Below are positions 26,964 through 35,247 of a stretch of DNA of 64,000 nucleotides, in pieces. Made by a program: the position numbers and the translations under genes. The stretch's first letter is position 1, and every line of letters starts with the position of its first letter. The DNA comes from an uncultured Victivallales bacterium (GTDB lineage: Bacteria > Verrucomicrobiota > Lentisphaeria > Victivallales > UBA1829): contig CALXSJ010000002.1 of the NCBI GenBank assembly GCA_944391115.1, positions 248,001-312,000 on the forward strand. Direction: 5' to 3'. Under the pieces are notes generated by a model. It ran no database searches. It was not told the DNA's origin and was given only the letters and a program-made list of their open reading frames with translations.

Positions 26964-27781
26964 AAACGGCGAAAGTCGGAAATTTTGAAGTCGGAGGGGA
27001 GAAGTTCACGCTGATCGGCGGCCCCTGCGTGGCGGAAGGTCCCGAAATCTGTCTGGAGATCGCCTCATTCCTGAAAGATCTCTGCATGTCCCGGGGCGTT
27101 TCCTATATTTTCAAGGCTTCCTTTGACAAGGCAAACCGTTCTTCCGGGAGCTCATTCCGGGGAAAAGGCATGGAATACGGGCTTGAGATCCTTTCCGGAA
27201 TCAAGTCGAAACTGCGTCTTCCCGTTCTGACCGACATTCATGAATCGGAGCAGGCGCAGGCTGTGGCGAAGGTTGTGGACGTGATCCAGATCCCGGCGTT
27301 TCTCTGCCGGCAGACCGACCTCCTGGTCGCCGCCGCCCGCACGGGACTGCCCGTGAACGTGAAGAAAGGCCAGTTCATGGCGCCGGAGGATATGAAGGGC
27401 GCGGTCGGCAAACTCGAGGGGGCGGGCTGTGCCGGGATCATGCTGACCGAGCGGGGATCCTCGTTCGGGTATCATAACCTTGTCGTGGATATGCGTTCGC
27501 TTCAGACGATGGGATCGTTCGGGTATCCGGTGATTTTCGACGCGACGCATTCGGTGCAGCTTCCCGGCGGGCTCGGCAGCGCTTCCGGCGGACAGCGCGA
27601 ATTCATTGCCGCGCTGTCCCGCGCGGCGGCGGGCGTCGGGATCAACGGAATCTTCATGGAGGTGCATCCGGAACCGGAGAAGGCGCTTTCGGACGGACCG
27701 AACAGTCTCGATTTTGCGAATGCGGAAAAAGTGCTTGACCAGGTGCTTGCCATTTATGAACTTACACGAAAAATGCGCTGA
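26960..27781 (+). CDS. kdsA: 3-deoxy-8-phosphooctulonate synthase
   Basis: A 273-residue TIM-barrel enzyme that condenses phosphoenolpyruvate with arabinose 5-phosphate to Kdo 8-phosphate. Characteristic motifs are IGGPCVAEGPE, FKASFDKANRSSGSSFRGKG, PVLTDIHE, KKGQFMAPEDM and VIFDATHSVQLPG. The start overlaps the kdsB stop by four bases. Its 3' end overlaps kdsC by 26 bases in another frame, giving tight coupling of three successive Kdo steps. Confidence 0.95.
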   Translation: MKTAKVGNFEVGGEKFTLIGGPCVAEGPEICLEIASFLKDLCMSRGVSYIFKASFDKANRSSGSSFRGKGMEYGLEILSGIKSKLRLPVLTDIHESEQAQAVAKVVDVIQIPAFLCRQTDLLVAAARTGLPVNVKKGQFMAPEDMKGAVGKLEGAGCAGIMLTERGSSFGYHNLVVDMRSLQTMGSFGYPVIFDATHSVQLPGGLGSASGGQREFIAALSRAAAGVGINGIFMEVHPEPEKALSDGPNSLDFANAEKVLDQVLAIYELTRKMR

Positions 27782-28280
27782 AATCAAGGCGGTTGTCCTG
27801 GACGTGGACGGCGTTCTGACCGACGGACGGATCGGTTACGGCGGCGGTTCGGAAAATGAGATCAAGTTTTTCCACGTGCGCGACGGCCATGGAATCGTGC
27901 TTGCCCGCCGCGCGGGACTTCTGGTCGGGATTCTCTCCGGACGGCAGTCCGTTGCGAACCGTATCCGGGCGGCGGAGCTGAAACTGGATTTTCTGTATGA
28001 AAAAATCCTTGACAAGGATGCCGGCTTCACGACGCTTCTGCATGACCGCTCCCTTGCCCCGGAGCAGTGCATGTACATCGGCGACGACATTGTGGACGCG
28101 CCGCCGATGAAACGCTGCGGCTTTGCCGTGGCCGTCGGAGACGCCGTGCCCGAACTGGACAGGGTCTGCGACATGCGGACGAAACATGCGGGCGGCCGCG
28201 GCGCCGTGCGCGAGGCGATTGAATTTCTACTGAAAGAGCAAGGCAAATGGGACGCTTTAATGGAACGTTATTTTTCCTGA
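27756..28280 (+). CDS. kdsC: 3-deoxy-D-manno-octulosonate 8-phosphate phosphatase
   Basis: A 174-residue HAD-superfamily phosphatase of the KdsC type that removes phosphate from Kdo 8-phosphate. The nucleophile motif Asp16-x-Asp18 is in VVLDVDGVLTDG. Motif II lies in GILSGRQS, the conserved Lys in ILDKDAGF and the acidic motif IV in YIGDDIVDAPPM. The short length without a cap domain suits the tetrameric KdsC subgroup. ATG 27756 lies within the end of kdsA. lptC begins before the kdsC stop, as in many LPS operons. Confidence 0.93.
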   Translation: MNLHEKCAEIKAVVLDVDGVLTDGRIGYGGGSENEIKFFHVRDGHGIVLARRAGLLVGILSGRQSVANRIRAAELKLDFLYEKILDKDAGFTTLLHDRSLAPEQCMYIGDDIVDAPPMKRCGFAVAVGDAVPELDRVCDMRTKHAGGRGAVREAIEFLLKEQGKWDALMERYFS

Positions 28281-28846
28281 TCGCCGGACTGACCGTGTTT
28301 GCGGCGCTGCTGCCGGAACACGCGGCGGGGGCCGAAGATACCGGCGCCGCGGTTTCGCTGACCAACTTCGCGCTGCCCGAATACCGGAAGAAGGACAACC
28401 GTCTTCAGTTCATCATCTATGGCGACCGGGCGACCAATCTGGGCGCATTCATCAATCTGGAGAATCCGCTGATGGACATCATCAGTGAAAACATCCGCAA
28501 TATCAACGAGGTGGTTCCGCTCGGCGGCGTGAAACTCTATCCTCTGAACGCTCCGGCCGCGGAAGTCAACCGGTTCTGGGCGGACAAGAAACATTGCCGC
28601 GCCCTGATTTTTTCGACGGCTGCGGAATACAACAAGAATACGAAAGTGCTCCGCGGCGATACGCCGGCCTTTTTCCGTTCCCGCGAAATGGACATCGACG
28701 GCGTGGGGTTTGACGCCGATTATGAAAACAAGCTGATTCATATCCGCAGCAAGGTCCGGATGGTGATCCGTCCGGAATACCGGCGCGGCGGAATGGGCGG
28801 CGGCGTGAAGAAAACCAATCAACCAGCAAAGGATCAGACAAAATGA
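28247..28846 (+). CDS. lptC: LptC-like LPS export protein
   Basis: A 199-residue protein with an N-terminal membrane or signal segment (TLFFLIAGLTVFAALLPEHA) and a beta-rich region. The pattern LPEYRKKDNRLQFIIYGDRA and later VGFDADYENKLIHIRSKVRM fits the beta-jellyroll of LptC/LptA proteins. LptC anchors the periplasmic LPS bridge to the LptBFG transporter. Sequence identity in this family is low, so the call rests heavily on position: kdsC-lptC-lptA-lptB is the usual order. It overlaps kdsC by 34 bases and lptA by 4. Confidence 0.75.
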   Translation: MGRFNGTLFFLIAGLTVFAALLPEHAAGAEDTGAAVSLTNFALPEYRKKDNRLQFIIYGDRATNLGAFINLENPLMDIISENIRNINEVVPLGGVKLYPLNAPAAEVNRFWADKKHCRALIFSTAAEYNKNTKVLRGDTPAFFRSREMDIDGVGFDADYENKLIHIRSKVRMVIRPEYRRGGMGGGVKKTNQPAKDQTK

Positions 28847-29469
28847 CTCGAACCTTTTTTTCCCTGAAGAAAACGGCGCTCGTTCTGTCCGCCGCACTTG
28901 CGGCCGCGTTCTGCGTGGAGGTGCAGGCGCAGTTTACCGACATGATGAAGAACAGAGCGCGGAAAAGCCGCTCGGAGAAATCCAATATTCCGACGAGAGT
29001 GAATTCCGATGCCATGGATATCGATATCGGAAAGGATACAATTACACTGCTGGGGAACGTCGAGGTGGACGATCCCGAAATGAACATCAAGTGCCGGAAA
29101 ATGATGATTTTCCTGGAGAAAAAGCAGGACACGGGAAAAACTGCCGCTCAGCCGGCTTCCGGGGATGGGGGGGCCATGGATCCCGCGGGAGGAAAACAGG
29201 TCTCGCATATTGAGTGCATCGGCGATGTTGTCATTACGCGGACATCCGCGGACGAAGTCGCCGGAAGCAAGGTGCAGAAGGCATTTGCGGGGAAGGCGGT
29301 TTATGATGTGCGCAAGGATATGATTACGCTGACGGAGAACCGCCCCGTGGTCGTCAACGGCGCCCAGCGCCTGTCCGGGGAAAAAATCGAGATCGACGTT
29401 AAAAACGAACGCATTATCATCACCGGCGGCGCGATCGGACAGGCCGATGGCGGACTGTTCAAGAAATAA
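28843..29469 (+). CDS. lptA: LptA-like periplasmic LPS transport protein (OstA fold)
   Basis: A 208-residue secreted protein with a signal peptide ending near VQAQ. The OstA-type repeats are visible as VNSDAMDIDIGKDTITLLGN plus VEVDDPEMNIKCRKMMIFLE, then HIECIGDVVITR and GKAVYDVRKDMITLTENRPVV. LptA oligomers form the periplasmic bridge that carries LPS from LptC to the outer-membrane LptDE. An insertion rich in Gly, Ala and Lys (about residues 90-125) interrupts the fold. It starts in an ATGA overlap with lptC and is followed by lptB after about 15 bases. Confidence 0.85.
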   Translation: MTRTFFSLKKTALVLSAALAAAFCVEVQAQFTDMMKNRARKSRSEKSNIPTRVNSDAMDIDIGKDTITLLGNVEVDDPEMNIKCRKMMIFLEKKQDTGKTAAQPASGDGGAMDPAGGKQVSHIECIGDVVITRTSADEVAGSKVQKAFAGKAVYDVRKDMITLTENRPVVVNGAQRLSGEKIEIDVKNERIIITGGAIGQADGGLFKK

Positions 29470-29484
29470 GGCGGGGGAATGGCT

Positions 29485-30219
29485 ATGGCTGACGAAGAAG
29501 TGCTGTTGGATGCGCGCGGGCTGATGAAAGCCTATTACGGCCGGCGCGTCGTCAATAATGTGAACATCAATGTCCGGCGCGGCGAAGTCGTCGGGCTTCT
29601 CGGTCCGAACGGAGCCGGAAAAACCACAAGTTTCTATATGATAACCGGACTCATCAAGCCGGATGCCGGGACAATTTTCTTCAAGGGGGTTGACGTCTCG
29701 CATCAGCCGATGTATGTCCGCGCCCGGATGGGGATGGGATACCTTGCGCAGGATCCCTCGATTTTCCGGAAGCTGACCGTGGAGCAGAACATCATGGCGA
29801 TTCTTGAGACGCTGGCGATTTCCGCGAAGGAGCGGAAAGAACGTCTGCATCGTCTCCTGAACGAGCTGGAGCTTGCGCATCTTGCCAAGCAGAAGGCAAT
29901 GACGCTCAGCGGCGGCGAGCGCAGACGCCTGGAAATCACCCGCGCGCTGGTGACGAATCCCGCTTTCATCCTGCTTGACGAACCGTTCAGCGGTGTCGAT
30001 CCGATTGCCGTTTATGACGTTCAGCAGATCATTGCGCAGCTGAAACAGCGCAATATGGGAATCCTGATTACCGATCACAGCGTGCGTGAGACGCTTTCAT
30101 GCGTGGACCGTGCGTACCTGATGGCGCAGGGAACCATCGTCTGCGAAGGCGACAGCAATTTCCTTGTCAATGATCCCAAGGCACGCGAGGTTTATCTCGG
30201 GCCGCAGTTTACCATGTAA
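29485..30219 (+). CDS. lptB: LPS export ABC transporter ATP-binding protein
   Basis: A 244-residue ABC ATPase that powers LPS extraction with LptF/LptG. Walker A is in GPNGAGKTTSFYM, the signature motif in MTLSGGERRRLEI, Walker B in FILLDEPFSGVDP, and the switch His in ITDHSVRETLSC. The sequence IAVYDVQQIIAQLKQRNMGI is typical of LptB. ATG 29485 is preferred to ATG 29479 because the GGGGG ribosome-binding site would be too close to the first one. lptF and lptG are not in the window. Confidence 0.95.
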   Translation: MADEEVLLDARGLMKAYYGRRVVNNVNINVRRGEVVGLLGPNGAGKTTSFYMITGLIKPDAGTIFFKGVDVSHQPMYVRARMGMGYLAQDPSIFRKLTVEQNIMAILETLAISAKERKERLHRLLNELELAHLAKQKAMTLSGGERRRLEITRALVTNPAFILLDEPFSGVDPIAVYDVQQIIAQLKQRNMGILITDHSVRETLSCVDRAYLMAQGTIVCEGDSNFLVNDPKAREVYLGPQFTM

Positions 30220-30243
30220 AGCAAATGGAACCGGAGTGAAACA

Positions 30244-31104
30244 ATGGGCGCAAAGGACTCTCTCAGAATTTTGACGATCGGAAACAGTTTTACGGACAGC
30301 CTCACATTCTGCTTCGCGGAAGTGGTCGAGTCCGCCGGATGCGGTCTGCTGTTCGACCGCGCCAATCACGGCGGATGCGAACTCCGCCGGCACTGGAGCT
30401 ATATCGAGTTCGAGGAACGGGACGCCGTGGTCAGAATGTATCAGGAACCACGCGTCAAGCTGCGCAGCATTCTTCAGCGGGAACCCTGGGACATCGTCAC
30501 GATTCAGCAGGCAAGTCATGAAAGCTGGAATCCGGACTCCTATCAGCCCTATGCGTCGAACATTTACGCCCATGTGAAGAAATATGCGCCGCAGGCGGAG
30601 GTCGTGATCCAGCAGACATGGGCCTACCGCGCGGATGATCCCCGCATCATGCCGGGCGGGGCGTGGGGATTCGATCAGACCGGCATGTATGAACGTCTGA
30701 CGGGAGCCTACCGCAAACTCGCCTCCGAACTCAATCTCCGCGTGATTCCCACCGGGTACGCTGTTCAGCTTGCCAGACAGGAGCAGCCGTTCCATTTCAA
30801 GAATTACGATCCGGCGCTTCTCGATTCGCTTCACTGGCCGGATCTGCCGCAGCAGGCCGGTTCGCTGGTCGGGCGGATGTGGTGGTGCAAGGACGAGAAC
30901 GGGAAACTGAAAATCGGACGCGACACCATTCATCTCAATGCGCGCGGGCAGTATCTCCAGGCCTGCGTCTGGTTCGCATTCCTTTACGGCCGTCCGGCTT
31001 CGGAAATCACGTTTGTGCCGGATGTGATCGACAACGCCGACGCGGCATTCCTGCGCGGAATCGCGCAGAAGGCCGTGGACGGATTCGAACAGGTTGTGAA
31101 ATAA
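30244..31104 (+). CDS. DUF4886 (SGNH-like) hydrolase
   Basis: A 286-residue protein of the DUF4886/SGNH type. The nucleophile Ser15 is in ILTIGNSFTDSL, and the Asp-x2-His pair lies near the C-terminus in DTIHLNARGQYLQACVWFAF. Members are found in carbohydrate loci and are presumed carbohydrate esterases; no substrate is known. There is no signal peptide, so a cytoplasmic role on imported glycans is likely. GGAG precedes the ATG by seven bases. It lies 24 bases after lptB but is functionally distinct and may be transcribed with the next gene. Confidence 0.82.
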   Translation: MGAKDSLRILTIGNSFTDSLTFCFAEVVESAGCGLLFDRANHGGCELRRHWSYIEFEERDAVVRMYQEPRVKLRSILQREPWDIVTIQQASHESWNPDSYQPYASNIYAHVKKYAPQAEVVIQQTWAYRADDPRIMPGGAWGFDQTGMYERLTGAYRKLASELNLRVIPTGYAVQLARQEQPFHFKNYDPALLDSLHWPDLPQQAGSLVGRMWWCKDENGKLKIGRDTIHLNARGQYLQACVWFAFLYGRPASEITFVPDVIDNADAAFLRGIAQKAVDGFEQVVK

Positions 31105-31165
31105 CGTTTTCTGCCGCTGCCGGGGGAATCCGGCGTGTTTGGAGCGTATCTTTTTTTTGAGTTTG

Positions 31166-31181
31166 ATTGAAACGTTTCAAT
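31166..31181 (+). promoter_or_regulatory. Palindromic LacI/GntR-type operator
   Basis: The perfect palindrome ATTGAAACGTTTCAAT has the AACGTT core typical of LacI-family operators. It lies about 20 bases before the start codon at 31200, where a bound repressor would block transcription or elongation. A related but imperfect palindrome, AAAACGTTTT, is at 42360-42369 before the GH127 gene. Confidence 0.6.
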
Positions 31182-31199
31182 GAAAAACGGGGAGAAACA

Positions 31200-33878
31200 A
31201 TGAACCGCGAAGACATTTGCGCCTTTGCGCAGATTCCGCAGCCGTCGCGCAAGCCGCCGGCTTTCGTCGATGACTTGAAACGTCCGTTGTCCTGCCACTT
31301 TTCCCGGGGAACCGGGTGTCCTGCCGGCGCCGCGCAGGACTGCATGAAAAACGGAGCGGAGCTGAAGATTGAATTTCCGGATGCGGAAGGCCTTCTGGAA
31401 ACGGCATATCAGTCTCTCCGGCGTGTTTTGACAGCGAAAGGCGTTCCCGAAAAAACGGGCGGATACCCGATCACCTTCCGGCATGACGCGGCATTCGGGC
31501 GCGAGGAATATTCCGTCGAAGTTTCCGCGGATTCCTGTTCGGTTGCGGCCGCCGACGCCGACGGCATGCGCCGGGGAATTTATTTTCTGGAGGACCGGAT
31601 CTGCGAAGCGGAGGGGCCTTCCGCGACAGCCGGTTCCTGGAGGCGCCGTCCCTTTGTGAAACACCGTATTTCGCGCTGTTTCTTCGGCCCGACCTACCGG
31701 CCTCCCTTCTTCATCGACGAGCTGACCAACGACATCAACTACTACCCGGATGAATATCTGAACAAGCTTGCGCATGAAGGGATCAACGGGCTGTGGCTTA
31801 CGATGTATTTCCGGGACCTGCCTTCGGATATTTTTCCGGGACGTGGAAAGGATGCGGAAAAACGGTTTGAAAAACTGCGTCAGACCGTAAAACGCTGTGC
31901 CCGCTTCGGCATTCGGATTTACGTTTTTTTCAGCGAGCCGAAAGGGTTTGGAAAAACCTCTTATTCCATTCCGAAGGAGGATGCCTCGGCGCATCCGGAA
32001 CTGATCGGGGACACGTTGAATGACTACGGCTTTTTCTGTACCTCGACCCCTCTTGGAAGGCAGTACATCGCCGAATCCCTGACACGCCTCTTCTCCGCGG
32101 TTCCCGGCCTGGGCGGGGTCATCAACATCATGTTCGGCGAGGACAACGGCGCATGCGTCAGCCATATGCTGTATGACGAGGAGTTCTGCCATTGTCCCCG
32201 CTGCTCCGCACGCAATCCGGCGGATATCTACCGGGAACTTGCCGAAGTCATGTCGAATGCGATTCACAAAGCCAGTCCGGACGCGGAATTCATCGGCTGG
32301 TTTTATGCGCCCGGCCAGCGCGATGGTTCGGCGTTCATGCACCGGCTGGAGAATGCCGCATCCAAATGGCCGGACGACTGCGGGATCATGTTCAATTTCG
32401 AGTCCGGCGGGATTGTCGAGCAGCTTGGCAGGGGACGGCATGTCTTTGATTATTCTCTCGCCTACATCGGTCCTTCGGAGCTCTTCCGCCGGATTGCCTC
32501 GCGCAGCAGGAAGGCCGCGGCGAAACTTCAGGTGGGCTGTTCGCACGAGGATGCCTCCGTGCCTTTTCTCCCCGTTCCGGGGAATCTGTATGAGAAATAC
32601 AAAACGATGCACGATCTTGGCGTCTATGCCGTGATGCAGTGCTGGTACTTCGGCAACTATCCCGGACTGATGAACAAGGCGGCCGGAGAACTTTCCTTTG
32701 AACCGTTCCCGGAGTCCGAGGATGAATTCCTGACGATGCTGGCACGGCCCGACTGGCGGAAAAACACGCCGGAAGTTGTCGAGGCCTGGAAATGTTTTTC
32801 TTCCGGATACCGGCATTTCCCCGGCAATATCGCGTTCGAATGGTATGGCCCGCTTCACCATTCCATTGTCTGGCCGCTGCATCTCTTTCCTGTGGATGAA
32901 CCGATTTCCCCGAGCTGGATTCTGGAAAACTTTCCCGAGGTGAGCGGCGACAGGATCGGGGAATGCCTGATTTTTCAGCATACGCTGGCGGAAGCTCTGA
33001 CACTCTGCCGGGAAATGTACAGGCTCTGGCAGAAGGGCGCCGGCATTCTGGAGTCCCTGCGCGGCGAATACTCTGACGATCCCGCCCGGTCCGCCGACAT
33101 CGATCTTGCTTCCGCGATTGCCCTTCAGATGCGCAGCACTGTAAATCTGCTCAGCTTCTACTCCCTGCGCGAGGAGATGTTCTTTGACGGCAAGGACAAT
33201 CTGGAAGCGATGCGGGAGATCGTTCTGGACGAGATCCGGAACTCCGAAGCGATGAAACGTCTCTGCGAACGGGATTCCCGGCTCGGCTACCACTCCGAGG
33301 CGGAGGGATATCTCTTCTTTCCGGAGAAGCTTTCCGCGCGCATTGCGCTGCTGAAACAGCTGCTTGCCGCTGATTTTCCGAAATTCCGCATGGACGATCC
33401 CCGCCTTGCCGAATACACTGGGAAAAATCCGGCGGGCCCCAAAGCCGTCTGTGGCAGAGGCCTGCCGCGCGAGACATGGGAAAAGGTCGGGGAGAGCGGA
33501 ATCTCCTGGCGTTCGTATTATGAGGAGAAGACGCTCGGCATTCAGGTTGCCGGAAGCGAAGGAAAACCATTCACGGTGGAGATTGAACCGTGCCGTCTCT
33601 GGCCGCCGCTGCGCATCGACTTTTCCGCGGACGGAGCGCCGACTCTGTATTCCTTTATTCTCCGGGAGATTCCGGAATTGGAATATGTCCGGAAGGACGG
33701 CATCCTGACAATCCGGATTCCGATGGAGGTGTTCGACGGTTTCCGCCGCAGAAATTTCCCGATGCGGATCAATGTGTGGAGCGGAAGCGAAGGCTGGGTG
33801 AAACGCGAACCCTGGCCGAGCCGTCTGCTGCACCGGGATTACAACCCCCGGTGTGCGGGCTGGCTGATTTTCGAGTGA
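31200..33878 (+). CDS. Putative glycosidase-like protein with GH20/GH67-type N-terminal fold
   Basis: An 892-residue cytoplasmic protein (no signal peptide) not assigned to a known family. The region at about 50-150 with AADADGMRRGIYFLEDRI matches the alpha/beta domain that precedes GH20, GH67 and related barrels. A barrel-like region follows: HEGINGLWLTMYFRDLPSDI, RIYVFFSEPKGF, INIMFGEDNGACVSHM and then Cys330-x-Cys332-x2-Cys335. The same Cys-x-Cys-x2-Cys cluster occurs in the DUF4838 protein of this window. The C-terminal third is helical, then beta-rich. ATG 31200 has GGGGAG upstream. A LacI-type palindrome lies just before it, so expression is probably sugar-controlled. Substrate unknown. 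Confidence 0.7.
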   Translation: MNREDICAFAQIPQPSRKPPAFVDDLKRPLSCHFSRGTGCPAGAAQDCMKNGAELKIEFPDAEGLLETAYQSLRRVLTAKGVPEKTGGYPITFRHDAAFGREEYSVEVSADSCSVAAADADGMRRGIYFLEDRICEAEGPSATAGSWRRRPFVKHRISRCFFGPTYRPPFFIDELTNDINYYPDEYLNKLAHEGINGLWLTMYFRDLPSDIFPGRGKDAEKRFEKLRQTVKRCARFGIRIYVFFSEPKGFGKTSYSIPKEDASAHPELIGDTLNDYGFFCTSTPLGRQYIAESLTRLFSAVPGLGGVINIMFGEDNGACVSHMLYDEEFCHCPRCSARNPADIYRELAEVMSNAIHKASPDAEFIGWFYAPGQRDGSAFMHRLENAASKWPDDCGIMFNFESGGIVEQLGRGRHVFDYSLAYIGPSELFRRIASRSRKAAAKLQVGCSHEDASVPFLPVPGNLYEKYKTMHDLGVYAVMQCWYFGNYPGLMNKAAGELSFEPFPESEDEFLTMLARPDWRKNTPEVVEAWKCFSSGYRHFPGNIAFEWYGPLHHSIVWPLHLFPVDEPISPSWILENFPEVSGDRIGECLIFQHTLAEALTLCREMYRLWQKGAGILESLRGEYSDDPARSADIDLASAIALQMRSTVNLLSFYSLREEMFFDGKDNLEAMREIVLDEIRNSEAMKRLCERDSRLGYHSEAEGYLFFPEKLSARIALLKQLLAADFPKFRMDDPRLAEYTGKNPAGPKAVCGRGLPRETWEKVGESGISWRSYYEEKTLGIQVAGSEGKPFTVEIEPCRLWPPLRIDFSADGAPTLYSFILREIPELEYVRKDGILTIRIPMEVFDGFRRRNFPMRINVWSGSEGWVKREPWPSRLLHRDYNPRCAGWLIFE

Positions 33879-33970
33879 CGGGAGTTTGACGGAGTGTGTC
33901 CGATGCCGGCGGTTCCGCGCTGATCTGTCCCGTATCCTCCCGGAAAAGAGCACGGAAATGATTTTCCTGT

Positions 33971-33998
33971 TTGCAATGCGGCGGATGCAGCATATATT
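33971..33998 (+). promoter_or_regulatory. Putative promoter of a small protein gene
   Basis: TTGCAA (33971-33976), 16-base spacer, TATATT (33993-33998). It lies 25 bases before the ATG at 34023. Confidence 0.45.
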
Positions 33999-34022
33999 AC
34001 GCGTTCAGAGGAGGATTGCGGA

Positions 34023-34418
34023 ATGACCCGGTTGATCGGAACAGGAGAACGCACGGCGGTTTGCGCACCGCTGTTCTTCATCGTTCTGTTTGCCTGTTTC
34101 ACGGTTTTTTCTCCGCATCTTGTTCAACAGACGCCGGGATTCTTCCCGGGGGGTGCCGTGTCTCAGGGGAGGCGGGACTCCATTTCCGGCGTACTGCCCG
34201 CACAGGAGCAGTTCCATATTCTCCGGGCTGATGTTTCCTCCAGGACCGTTTTCCGGATACAGCCTCTCTCCGGCCCGTCCCCCGCCGGATCCGCAGAGGA
34301 TATTCCGCTGCTTTTCTTCGCTTCCGCGGGGCGGTTGTTTTTCCGGACCGCCCTTCTGTCTTTTTGTCCCCGTTGTTTCGGAAAACACTGTCCTGTCCGG
34401 GCGGGGCCCGTTTCCTGA
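34023..34418 (+). CDS. Hypothetical small protein with N-terminal membrane segment
   Basis: A 131-residue reading frame with an excellent ribosome-binding site (AGAGGAGG at 34007-34014) and a promoter-like sequence upstream. Residues 13-36 form one hydrophobic segment (VCAPLFFIVLFACFTVFSPH) that could be a signal or anchor. The rest is Pro- and Ser-rich with a C-terminal CPRC motif. Frames on the opposite strand are also open here, so the coding call is moderate. No family is recognised. Confidence 0.5.
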   Translation: MTRLIGTGERTAVCAPLFFIVLFACFTVFSPHLVQQTPGFFPGGAVSQGRRDSISGVLPAQEQFHILRADVSSRTVFRIQPLSGPSPAGSAEDIPLLFFASAGRLFFRTALLSFCPRCFGKHCPVRAGPVS

Positions 34419-34534
34419 GCCACGCACGCTTCCATTCCGCATGCCGCGTCTTTGAGATGGATTTCAAGACGCGGGGCGCATCTTCCTGTTCCTGACAGGA
34501 AACACACTCTCATTCTAAAAAAAGGACAGATTCC

Positions 34535-34672
34535 ATGGATTCATGGTTCATGCATTTGATTCAGTTTGCCGGCTTCGGACTGCTCGGCCTTTTCGCTCTG
34601 CTTGTTGTTTTTCTGATTGTCAGTGAGCTGAGGAGCAAATCGCGCAGCCGCAGAAGCGCCCGCCGGAGGTAA
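34535..34672 (+). CDS. Single-span small membrane protein with Arg-rich tail (45 aa)
   Basis: A short gene starting MDSWFMHLIQFAGFGLLGLF and continuing with a hydrophobic run (ALLVVFLIVSEL), then a basic tail SKSRSRRSARRR. The ribosome-binding site AAAGGA lies 7-9 bases before the ATG. One transmembrane helix with the basic end in the cytoplasm is predicted. Such proteins often modulate larger membrane proteins, but no partner is evident. A 9-bp inverted repeat (34444-34452 with 34466-34474) lies upstream. Confidence 0.6.
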   Translation: MDSWFMHLIQFAGFGLLGLFALLVVFLIVSELRSKSRSRRSARRR

Positions 34673-34728
34673 TCCCGGAATGCCCTGTGCCGCCATGACT
34701 GCGGGAAAGACGGCACGGGGCGTTGTTT

Positions 34729-35247
34729 TCAGAAATTATTTTCCGGAAATTGTTTCCTGCGGTGTCCGCCGTTTTCCGGTCCCGGGGATGCATGTTCCGC
34801 TTCCAGCATCAGCAGCCTGCGTTTCAGGGAAAGTCCTCCCGCATAACCGACAAGTCTGCCGTCGGAACCGATGACTCTGTGGCATGGGATGATGACGGGA
34901 ATGGGGTTGCGGTGGCTGGCGAGCCCGACCGCGCGCATTCCTCCCGGAATGCCGATGGAAATTGCGATTTCCCGGTAGGAGGCGGTCTTTCCGTATGGAA
35001 TTTCCAGGAGGCGCTTCCAGACCCTTTTCATGAATGGCGTTCCCTCCGGGTCAAGCGGCAGGTCGAAGTCTTTTCTTTTCCCAGTGAAATATTCCTCCAG
35101 CTGGCGGAAGGCTTCCTTCAGAAGCGGCGTCTCCGGTTCCGGGGATTCCCCGCGGGGAGGGGGATCCGCAAAGGCAATGGCGGCAATCGCGTTGTTCCGT
35201 TCCGTGACAGTGAGACAGCCGAAAGATGTTTTTCTGCATGATTCCAA
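34729..35247 (-). CDS. ogt: Methylated-DNA--protein-cysteine methyltransferase
   Basis: A 172-residue suicide repair protein that takes the methyl group from O6-methylguanine onto its active Cys. The active site is in PVIIPCHRVIGSDGRLVGYA; the HTH-arginine finger region appears as GGMRAVGLASHRNPIP, and the N-terminal RNase H-like part is present. The start is TTG at 35247, supported by GGGAGGA eight bases upstream; no ATG in frame gives a full-length protein. It stands alone, convergent with the small membrane protein gene. Confidence 0.93.
   Translation of the reverse strand: MESCRKTSFGCLTVTERNNAIAAIAFADPPPRGESPEPETPLLKEAFRQLEEYFTGKRKDFDLPLDPEGTPFMKRVWKRLLEIPYGKTASYREIAISIGIPGGMRAVGLASHRNPIPVIIPCHRVIGSDGRLVGYAGGLSLKRRLLMLEAEHASPGPENGGHRRKQFPENNF

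Noticed and set aside
30984-33953. 989-codon open frame on the minus strand opposite the 892-residue protein
   Set aside because: The plus-strand protein has a ribosome-binding site, operator and fold-like motifs; the opposite frame is Arg/Gly/His-rich with none of these.
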